From Ficedula albicollis (Eukaryota > Chordata > Aves > Passeriformes > Muscicapidae): a stretch of DNA of 64,000 nucleotides. The stretch spans positions 126,501 to 190,500 of the forward strand of contig NW_004775928.1 in NCBI RefSeq assembly GCF_000247815.1. The letters run 5' to 3'. Below, in pieces: positions 53,401 to 62,488 of the stretch (positions are counted from its first letter, which is position 1; every line of letters begins with the position of its first letter). A program made the translations under genes and the position numbers. The notes beneath the pieces were generated by a model. It did not search any database and was not told the DNA's origin. It saw only the letters and a list, made by a program, of their open reading frames with translations.

Positions 53401-56400
53401 TCATAAACACTGTTTTATTCAGAATTCAGAAATATTTCCAGAGTTTAATCTTGGGAGGCACACATAGGATGATTCTATAGTCCTTACAGGTATGATGAAC
53501 CTCAAGAGTTCTCTGTCATAGTCAATGCCCACAGAAAAGAAAGTTCTTTTGCATGTTTACATTTGTTTTGAATTTATTTCAAGTTAAATACAGATTTTTA
53601 ATTGGAGTAATGAGAATTTAAAATACTTTGTCTGTTAAAGCTGGATGGACAGCTCAACTAAAACACAACATTTTCATATATCCAAGTGCATTTGTATCAG
53701 GCCTGAGCACTGAGATCAAAATTTCTAATTTCATGGAGCTGCATGAAAATAGAAGAGAAATCCTACCTTATTTTCCTCTTTGGGGCATCTGGCAGCAGTC
53801 CACCTGAGTGTGTGGAGAGCACTTGGCTAGCACAGCTGACAGTGTCAGGCTGTGAAATAAAAACCCCAGGCCTTTGATTCACAGCTCTTTATTGGCCAAA
53901 ATATCTGCCTTCTTGGCATGACAAAGAATGACAAGGTTGATACTCAGACTGGCAGAAATATTTCTGGGAGAGTGTACTGGAGCGCCTTCAAGAGTTTCTG
54001 CTGACAGCGTGGCCCAGCATTAATAACGTAGATCATGGCTAAAATTTGGAAGAGAGTTTTCTCCATTATAAAGAATTCTATAACTACACATTAATTAATA
54101 ATTATATATTATTTTTCTGTGGTGCATGCACTGTGAAAAATGCACTTTTAGAATCTTACGTGAACTTTTAAGACAATGTGAAGAGGAGTGAAAACATCTG
54201 TACACTTTCTAAGAAGCATTGCATTATAGGTTTATCCACCCACTTGTTCTGCGAAAACCTTAATAATGTGGTAAGTCTCTCATGTCAAAGCTGATCTCTT
54301 CAGGATCCTCTGCCCTTGCATAATTTTCAGATTAGAAAGACGGAATTTATTTTGGACTGAGAAGATCACCTAGGGCAATTAAACTCCTCACTGTTTAGTT
54401 TTTTTTTTGAAGACTACATATTAAGAAATAGTGTCGAGGGGTAGAACCTCAAGTCAGACAAACTGCTTCTGGGAAAAAGAAGAAAAGGAACTGGATGTAC
54501 TTCCTCTTTTTTCATGTTAATAAACTGTATCTTATTATCACGGTGTATTTCAGGGGAGAGGATAATTGCTTACAGCTTTTTGCACATCTATGATAAAATC
54601 ACCTCTAATTGTACCTTTACTTCATATACAGGCCAACAATTATGAAAAAAGTCAGACAATCACTCCATAGTCATGCTGCATACTTTACGTTTTATTTAAC
54701 TGCTTGTGTTCCAGGATGTCTCTGAGGTGGAAATGGGGACAATGTCTGACTCAAACTCCATCCTGATGTGTGTAATCTTCATTTTGTGGGATGGAATTTG
54801 CAATGGATTCAGTTGCAGACTTTTGTTTGTGGGATGCCTTTGAGACATTTATATATGGAAGGAGGGATAATGGCATAATAAGAATAGAAAATGGAGCTTG
54901 ACTAGAAGTAAAAGGCCTTCCACAGCAGAAAAAATTATCATCCATCTTAGCTGTGTATTGAAGTTATCTGAAATAATTTATGATATTCTGTGCAGCAAAC
55001 AGAGTTATCATCTAAAGAGAAAAAAAGAAAAAAGAATAAGAAAATCATTGAGAGCATAAAATGGAAAAGAAGCTATAAATCTTGTCTTAATAGAGCTGTT
55101 TCCCTAAAATTTGTTTTTCAGGGCTTAATTAATGATGATGATGGTTTGGATTTTTGGGTTGTTCTCTGCAACATAAATTCTGACATTGCATCTCTACCAA
55201 GCAGTGACAGAGCCAGATAGTCCCACTTTTATTTTTTAAAATTAATCCATTGTTTCTGCTAGTCCTTATGGAATGATTTCTTCATCAAGAACAAGAAACA
55301 AACAAATCCCCCAAACAAACAGCTGTCTTCCTCTCAGTAATTCTGTTTAATATTTGACATGTTTTGCTGACTGGTGTATCAATATGGTACCTCATACTTC
55401 AATCATTTCAATATTTCAATAATTCTTATTTTAAATAGCTACCCTAAGATCTCCCTATTAATGCTTTTTACAAACACCATCGAAAATACCAGGGACTCTA
55501 CTAGGTTTTCCAGTCACCCTCAGGATATTTTTAATGTATCTCTCTCAGACGGCTCCACTGGTGCAAGCTGACTACAGAACCGCCAAATCCTGGATTATAG
55601 CCCAAATCAAAGCAAAGAAAAATGGCTGCTAGGCCATTAATTCTCACTAGTGGTACCACCGTTCTGTACAACCAGCTTTGATGCTATGAGAGAAAAGGAG
55701 CATTCAGCTATTTTTATGAACCTATGGGTTCATTATGTTCCAATCTCTCTATACAAATACAGAGGTCAAGAGACGATAAGTAAAAGGAGAATGCTAGAGT
55801 TGGGAAATCAATTGTGTTTGTAATGTGTAAGAAAATAAAGAAAGCAAGAAAATTAAAATATTATGGAGTGAGGAGTGAGGATTTGATCATAACTCTGTAG
55901 ATAAATTCACACTAATAAGTACATGTTGCTTATACTAGCTTGTTTTTCTTTGGAGCCACTTACTGAAACCCAAGCATGATATAATGCTGAAACATAAAAT
56001 AATTATTGACATAAAGTTACTTTTACATATGATAAAAGCAGTGTCTGCAATAGATATTTTTTTTATATGGTGATAATAATTGTATTATGAAGGAAGAAAA
56101 AGATGTGATTGTACAAGCAGCATCAAAGAGAAGAGGATACATGCACAGAGTTGTTTATAGTATTTTAGAAGTTCAGTTTGGCAAAACAGAACTGGAAAAC
56201 TCAGATTGAGTGTGTGGAGATGAGCTCTGGGAAGTCTGCCCAAGTTAAGAAACCACTCTGTGAATCTCCTGGTCACATGGTGAGGACTACACCTATGCTC
56301 AGGCACCTAACGATTCTCTTCACATGCTGTGGTAGAAACATCTTGATTATTAGTCCTTGATGTTACTTTAAAGTAAGTTGAAATGGCAGCAAAAATTTGT

Positions 56401-57955
56401 TAATATTATGTAGACCTTTTCAAAGTTATTTTTACAGTAATCGGTATATTAAATGTTTTTAAAATGTCTTCATATCACCAATGCTTTCAGGTTGAATTTT
56501 CATTGCTTTTCATCTTTTGCAGACAAAAGTTGTGAAAAATGGAAAAAAGGAAGCCAACTTGAGGACTTCCTAGAACTGTGTTTGCATTCACTCTATATTA
56601 TGAATTAGATATGAATATGAGTTAGGATACAACTTGTATACAAGTTGGAAATATTGCAGCTGGAACAAAATTTCATTCTGCACTAGTCAGACTTTCATGT
56701 TGGCATCATAATCTGAATCAAATTCAGTAACAAAACCAACTTCAGTTTGTTGTTGATATCGTTCTGATTTTAATGTCCTGATACCCACCTTCTACATTTT
56801 TTATATGTAAATCTAGAAAGATTGGAACATGTGTAATACATTCAATATGGGCTTAGTTCTGTAATTTATACTGGAGAGAGCAGTGAAGTCTAGATAAAAA
56901 GGAAATAGAGTAGAGGTTAGGAGACCGTAGTTTTGGGGTTTGTTTTAACTTTTAAAGAAATGTAGTCACTCCCAGAACCATTTTTCCCCCCAAAGCGCTA
57001 GAAAATGGAAAGAAGCGTGTAGTGCCTTCTTGAATAGCTGATATGCTGAAAAGTCTAAATTTTCAGAGCAGTATTTTGGAGATTACTGAGAGTTGGAAAG
57101 AAGTAGAAAAAGAAGAAAGTAATGAAAAAGAAAAGTAATAACATTAAATACTTTATTCCTTCTTCCCACAAAATTCCTTTTATTCCTTTTGTTCCAATGT
57201 TTTCTTAATTTACTCCCCTATTTTCTGACAGGTCTACTAGAACACTTATTCTAATTTCTGTGAGTCATGTTGGGGTAATTATTTCAGGCTACAAGCATTT
57301 TGATGTGAATTTGTAGTTAGCTGCACGGTTGAGTAACCAACCTACCACTATTACTATGAATCAGCTGGAAGCATACATGTCAGATTTGATCTCAGATTTA
57401 CAGCCATATTTGGCCATATATATTCACTATTAAAATGTTTTTGCAATTAATTCATATTTCTATTTTAATAATATATATGAGGAAAAAAATCCTCAAATAT
57501 TTTCCATTCTACTAATCATTTGTCTATACATTCATTTTATGCTTCCTGTCATAAAAGTATGGGAATTCTTTACATGTGAGGAAAGGAGGACAGGACCTCC
57601 TGAAGTCTGAAAGATAATTTAAATGTGTGCCGTTCTCTTAGGTGCTTGATTTGCATCAAATTTTTGGAGGAGGTGGGCGTATCTCCAATCTTCCCCCTTA
57701 CTACCTCTCCCTCTTACTCCAACTCTGTCATGATTCCAAAATGAACACAACCAGTAACAATTACAGTTAACTTACCGTGACTTGGAAAAGACACACACAT
57801 AGAAACGTACATGGTATACAAGGAACTAAAGTATTGAAATCTGTCCCTATTCATCTTCTGAGGTGTTTGCAAGGGTATGTTACTGTTCATGTCCATGTTG
57901 TTTTGAAAGATATCAACTGAGGAGGTTTTTTTATCTTTTTGCTCCCCATAGACCA
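50421..57955. other. Non-coding stretch, no gene recognised
   Basis: The longest featureless interval, about 7.5 kb. AT-rich, with small T and A runs. Frames are at most 94 codons. I found no CR1, SINE or LTR motif and no credible exon. Confidence 0.5.
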
Positions 57956-58032
57956 TATAATCATAGAATACACTGGGTTAGAATGAACCCATCAGGATCA
58001 TTGAGTCTAACTCCTGCTCCCTGACATTGTAG
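57956..58032 (-). mobile_element. CR1 LINE tail fragment
   Basis: TAATCATAGAATACACTGGG, TTAGAATGAACCCATCAGG and ATCATTGAGTCTAACTCCTG are the reverse complement of a CR1 3-prime end with only a few substitutions. Confidence 0.85.
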
Positions 58033-60512
58033 CATATTATGGCAAAAAAAATTAAAGACGGTTCAGAGCAAATTTGATGTCTCAGAAGCAGAAAGGGACA
58101 AGCTAAAGAGAGATTGAGAAGATAGATTTAAAATAAGATAAATCAGTGGAGAAAAAAAAAGCAATGAGAAACTGGATGTCAGGTGTGCGCCAGAATTGTT
58201 CTATTATTAATCAACATTCTAGTTTTCTAAGAATTAACCAAATCTTGCCATCTGTTCATCATCAGTCTTGGGAACCATTAAAAGCAGAACAATGTAGATG
58301 TTTGCTCTTAACCTGAAATGAAAAAGACCCTTAAAATTTTTCATTTTCATGTAGAAAAATAGCATTGGAAAGTTGATAATTCTGAAGCAGCCCAAGTTGG
58401 ACAGTTGAACTGACATGAATAGAAGAATGAAATAAGGGGAAGCTGTGGGTATCTCTGCTTCTTGCACAGACAGTCCACAGCTCTGTTGAGGGGTGGTTGA
58501 GCAAACACACAACCCTCACCCTTCCACTCGCCTTACTTATTTGGCTTTTTGCTTCTTTATTTCTTTTTCCAAAAGAAAAAAAAAAATCATGGTTAATTCC
58601 AGAGAAAATGGGTCTGGTAGGAAGAAGTCAAAAGTTTTGTGAGATTTTGATATTAAGAGAGCGATGGAATATAATGCTAATATCCTTTTCTTTGGCTATT
58701 TTGTCCTTTGCTATTTAATTCTGGACCCTAAGGTTATTTTTTAAATTATTTTTTCTGCATAGTAGAAAGGCAAAAGAAATAGTAAGATATATTTTATTGT
58801 TTTAATAATAGAAAAGCAATTTGAATTAGAACTGTTGTTGTAGCTGCATTCTGGTCCCATGTGAGCACACCAAAGAAGTCATGCGTAGAATAACTCTGAC
58901 ACAGTGATCTGGATTCAAACGCCTTGTTACCTCATTTCAATGAAGAAGAGATTTAGTGTGTTAGTTTATATGCTGCTGGTAGATGGGTCTGCAGAGACTG
59001 GTATGTTTCACAGCAGCATTATGTCTTGATTTTCTTCTGCAGAGCAGCAGAGGAATGGCAGTGAATTTTCCAAGCTTTTGGAACATGTTCTGTATGAGAT
59101 TTTATAAATTGCCAGAATAAAAGCATTAAGTAGCTAAAATTCTAAAAAATGTACTAATAAATGGACGAAACAAACCACTTACTGTTGAAAAATATTTGAA
59201 TCCTTAAATTTTCGCAGCTCAAGTCTACGTAGACTACTGCCTCTTATTGCAAAAAAAAATTATGCATGTTTTTCTTGAAAACAGAAATTACTTATTATAT
59301 TGTGGGGGATTCAATTTAACTAAATCACAAGAAAAACAAGTACCTTTTAGTTGAAAGTGAGAAAATTCTGTTTTGTACATTATTATGCAGACAAGAGATA
59401 ACTATATTTGGGAAAGTCTTTGAAAATACTCACGCAATTAGGTGAAATTGTGAAGGAAAGAAATAATTTATTTAATATTTAGATTTCTTCTGCCATCAGG
59501 GAAGACTAGCTTCATGGGTCATATGTCATACAGCATTATCTCTTGTAGGATGAGAATGCTCCGCATAACATGGTTAGAAGAGTACCTGCAAGCTCTTTGG
59601 CACATATTTTAAAAAGACCAAAGGAAAGTTCCCTCATTTCTCCTAGCCCATTGCAAAATTTTGGCCTTTATCTAGATGCTTGCTCTCAGTTTGCTTGCGA
59701 GCACATTAAAAGTAACTGCTTTCCAAAAAATGATGAAAATTAATTATTTAATATTTGTAAAGCACCATGAGATTCTTATTAAAGATTATGTTGCAACAGC
59801 AGCATATTATTCCCTCCTTCTTCAGGACGAAGATACACATTAGTGGTCCATGAGTAATGCCAAAGATCTCTGGATCCCATGAGAACAGAATCTATTTTTT
59901 CTATAATCTATAGTTATAATTATATTTATAACTAAAATTATAGTTATAATTATGGTTATAACTTTATAACTACTATTTATCATTGTACAAGTGCTGTAAA
60001 CAAGTTGAAAGAGCCTTTCTGCATCAAGTCTAAAGACTGCTTCAGAGGCAAAAACCTGAAAGGGGCCACCCTATTGTTTTTTAACACCTTTCATTTTATC
60101 CTATCGTGTTTCAGAAATTTCTTGCCTGGCCTTTCTCAAATGATGTGATATTCTTGTTCTTTATATTATTGCAAACACATAATAACTCCTGAATTAATGT
60201 TATGCATACTTGTGATTTAAAATCTCTAGTTTCTGTGCAGCATGGAATTGAAATTTAATATCTTGTCTGACGCAAACAATATGGAAATTGATAAGAGAGT
60301 GTAATACTTTTCATTTAAATGTAAGCCTATGTTTATGTTTAGGCTTTGCAGAAAATGTGTTGATCATCTATCTATAGAGTTTTAATCTGCAATGATGCTG
60401 GTATGAGACACGAGAATGTACTTTTATTGTGGATTTTAAATGTTCTAATTTATTCATAAACCAGAAGAAGGAGCAGCATGTGAAAATGTAGTAAAAGGGT
60501 CTCGGTTGAAAT
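58033..60512. other. Non-coding stretch with an AT-rich palindromic patch
   Basis: AT-rich. At 59,890-59,975 repeated TTATAACT/AGTTATAA words form inverted repeats (stem TAGTTATA 59911-59918 with TATAACTA 59927-59934). No gene is recognised. Confidence 0.55.
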
Positions 60513-60757
60513 TGTTACTTACCTTACAAAATTATGGTTTTTACTTGTTATCTGCCCATTACAACTCCAGTTCATTCTTTGTTCAATATTGTTATATCTT
60601 CTTCCCCAGTTAATTGTATAATCCCTAGTTTACTCTCAAAACCCATATTATTGTATTGCCTTGCCCTAGTTACTTCCTATTTCCGCCCTCTCCCCTACCT
60701 CATTTCCAGCCCTGCTGCTGCCTGTCCATCAAGCCTGCGACGCCCAATATGTAAATC

Positions 60758-61135
60758 TTTTAAAACTCCCAGATACCATTACCAGCGAAAGTTCCAGAAA
60801 GAAAAAAAATCCTTGAGAACAGCAAAGTGATACCAGATTCAAACCCCTAGACTGCACCATTCAAAGAGCCGTATAATCAACTGGTGTAAAACCTTGTTGT
60901 TTCTGCAGTCATCTATTCACCATCACATTAAAGACAACTAAAAAGATTTTAAAACTCCCAGATACCATTACCAGCGAAAGTTCCAGAAAGAAAAAAAATC
61001 CTTGAGAACAGCAAAGTGATACCAGATTCAAACCCCTAGACTGCACCATTCAAAGAGCCGTATAATTAACCGGTGTAGAACCTTGTTGTTTCTGCAGTCA
61101 TCCATTCACCATCACATTAAAGACAACTAAAAAGA
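60758..61135 (+). repeat. 189-bp tandem duplication in U3
   Basis: Copies 60758-60946 and 60947-61135 differ at about four positions. Each contains a TATA-like GTATAAT and the stretch CCATTCAAAGAGCCG. Duplicated U3 segments in retroviruses often hold enhancers; that role here is inference. Confidence 0.95.
61060..61069 (+). promoter_or_regulatory. Possible LTR TATA-like box (duplicated at 60871-60880)
   Basis: GTATAATTAA in the second U3 copy, GTATAATCAA in the first. The second is the nearer to the polyadenylation signal. It is a weak match to a TATA box and no initiator is evident. Confidence 0.3.
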
Positions 61136-61348
61136 GTGACCACCTTGGACTAATGAGCTCTTCTCAGAGTTCCTGAACATGCTACTCCTCTCAGAGTTTC
61201 TGAACGTGCTTCTGAGGTTGGAGTCCCCGATTCTGCTGCTTGGTGGCATCGGTGTGGCATTTGCTTTCCAGGGTTGGGCCTGCTTTAGCAGCAGCTGGCT
61301 TTGGTGTTCCTGTGACTGCCGTGTTGTTTTGGTGGTAGAGCTGGTTTT

Positions 61349-61354
61349 AATAAA
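61349..61354 (+). promoter_or_regulatory. LTR polyadenylation signal, copy A
   Basis: AATAAA within GGTTTTAATAAAGGCC, a few dozen bases before the LTR end. Confidence 0.7.
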
Positions 61355-61387
61355 GGCCTTAACCCTGCGATTATTTGTAACAGTGTT

Positions 61388-61402
61388 TGGGGGCTCGCCG
61401 GG
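61388..61402 (+). other. Primer binding site, tRNA-Pro-like, copy A
   Basis: TGGGGGCTCGCCGGG lies 5 bases after the GTAACA LTR end. It matches the 18-base tRNA-Pro primer site of gammaretroviruses except for one missing T after TGGGGGCTCG. Confidence 0.7.
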
Positions 61403-61588
61403 TGAGGACCGCCTGGAAGTGGTGCTCTTCTCAGAGTTCCTGAACATGCTTCTGAGGTTGGAGTCCCTGGTTCTGCTGCTTGGCAGCATCGATGTGACAT
61501 TTGCGTTCCAGGGTTGGGACTGCTTTAACAGCAGCCGGCTTTGGTGTTCCTGTGACTGCCGTGTTGTTTTGGTGGTAGAGCTGGTTTT

Positions 61589-61594
61589 AATAAA
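61589..61594 (+). promoter_or_regulatory. LTR polyadenylation signal, copy B
   Basis: Identical AATAAA context, 240 bases downstream of copy A. Confidence 0.7.
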
Positions 61595-61627
61595 GGCCTT
61601 AACCCTGCGATTATTTGTAACAGTTTT

Positions 61628-61642
61628 TGGGGGCTCGCCGGG
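61628..61642 (+). other. Primer binding site, tRNA-Pro-like, copy B
   Basis: The same 15 bases, followed by AGAGG rather than TGAGG, so one base closer to the expected tRNA-Pro match. The missing T is shared with copy A, so it predates the duplication or reflects a different tRNA-Pro isoacceptor. Confidence 0.7.
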
Positions 61643-61667
61643 AGAGGACCGCCTGGAAGTGGTCTTC

Positions 61668-61748
61668 CGGGACAGCTGGTCCCCCCCCCCGGACTGGAAG
61701 CGCTGTAGCGGGACAGCTGGTCCCCCCCCCGGACTGGAAGCGCTGTAG
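61668..61748 (+). repeat. 41-bp tandem duplication in the leader
   Basis: CGGGACAGCTGGT, a C9-C10 run and GGACTGGAAGCGCTGTAG occur twice, differing only in the length of the C run. Confidence 0.95.
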
Positions 61749-61779
61749 AGCGGGAACGCGGCGGAGAATAAGTAAGGCG

Positions 61780-61785
61780 GTGAGT
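61780..61785 (+). promoter_or_regulatory. Candidate 5-prime splice donor
   Basis: AAGGCG|GTGAGTGAG is close to the consensus donor and lies in the leader upstream of gag, where the donor for the env transcript is expected. Its use is inferred. Confidence 0.5.
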
Positions 61786-61932
61786 GAGACAGGGGCCGGT
61801 AGCGCGGATCCGGACTCCCGCGAGGGGGCCGGCTGGGAACGGGGGAAAGCGAATGCGGAGTTGAGTGACTGAGGTGCCCCTGGGGTGGAGTACTCCCCCC
61901 CTCCTCACACGCACCACACTCCACATATGAAG

Positions 61933-62415
61933 GTTAGGCCGGGGTCTGCGCAGGGTGCTAGTAGGTAGGCCGGGGTCCCCAGTGGGTCCTAACTGTTCTG
62001 GATCGGCCGGAGTCTGCCAGTCTCTACTGGGTCCTTGTTAATTAGTTGGGCCGGGGTCGCCTCTGGGTCCTAGTAGGTAGGCCGGGGTTCCCGTGGGTTC
62101 TAACTAGTTTGGGTTGGGCCGGAGTCTGCCAGTCTCCGCTGGGTCCTTCCAGTGAGTTCTGGGTGTGGAGCCTGCCCTAAAAGCCCCTGGGTGTGGAGCT
62201 TGCCCTAAAAAGCCTCTGAGTGTGGAGCTTGCCCTAAAAAGCCTTTGAGTGTGGGTTTGGTGGACTGAGGTCTGTCAGTCTTTGCTAGGTCCTACTCGTG
62301 TTACTAGTCTGAAGTCTGTCGGTCTCCGGTAGGTCCTAGTCGTGTTAGTAGGCCGGGATCTGCGGTCTCTGCTGAGTCCTGCTTGTTTTGGTAGACCAGG
62401 GCCAGTAGGTTTACA
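61933..62415 (+). repeat. Diverged leader minisatellite (GGCCGGRGTCTGCCAGTCTC-type)
   Basis: At least eight imperfect units combine GGCCGGGGTC or GGCCGGAGTCTGCCAGTC with CTGGGTCCTAGT-like ends, with variable spacing of about 45-65 bases. A separate 29-bp array is nested at 62163-62248. Confidence 0.8.
62163..62248 (+). repeat. 29-bp repeat, three copies, in the leader
   Basis: GTGTGGAGCTTGCCCTAAAA followed by AGCCTCTGA-type ends at 62163, 62191 and 62220. The first unit is one base shorter. Confidence 0.95.
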
Positions 62416-62488
62416 CTAGGCTGGTTATTAACCTTCCTGTTTAGTTAGAGACGTAAGTTTGCTTGAGGGTCTAATTTAGGTGGGCAGG

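Larger units (their letters stand above)
60513..61622 (+). mobile_element. 5-prime LTR of the provirus
   Basis: It starts TGTTAC (60513-60518) and ends GTAACA, giving a perfect 6-base inverted terminal repeat. GTAACA occurs twice, at 61377-61382 and 61617-61622, because the R-U5-PBS part is duplicated. The LTR is thus 870 bp to the first end or 1,110 bp to the second. U3 contains a 189-bp tandem duplication. U5 is unusually short: only about 28 bases separate AATAAA from the terminal CA. Confidence 0.75.
61158..61663 (+). repeat. About 240-bp tandem duplication spanning R, U5, PBS and leader start
   Basis: Copy A runs to about 61423 and copy B is 61424-61663. Over the alignable 240 bases they differ at about 12 positions. 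Copy A has an extra internal 27-bp duplication (61158-61184 and 61185-61211, CTCTCAGAGTTTCTGAAC-type). Each copy includes AATAAA, the GTAACA end and a primer binding site, so the element carries these signals twice. Confidence 0.95.
61664..62488 (+). other. Retroviral leader, 825 bases before gag
   Basis: GC-rich untranslated region between primer site and gag, where gammaretroviruses carry the packaging signal and the splice donor. Most of it is a set of diverged short repeats. Long frames on the opposite strand (for example 61127-61924) are by-products of base composition. Confidence 0.7.

Noticed and set aside
61127..61924. 265-codon minus-strand frame, and 189-codon plus-strand frame at 61179-61748
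   Set aside because: Both lie over the LTR, primer site and leader. Internal similarity is explained by the 240-bp nucleotide duplication, and openness by base composition.
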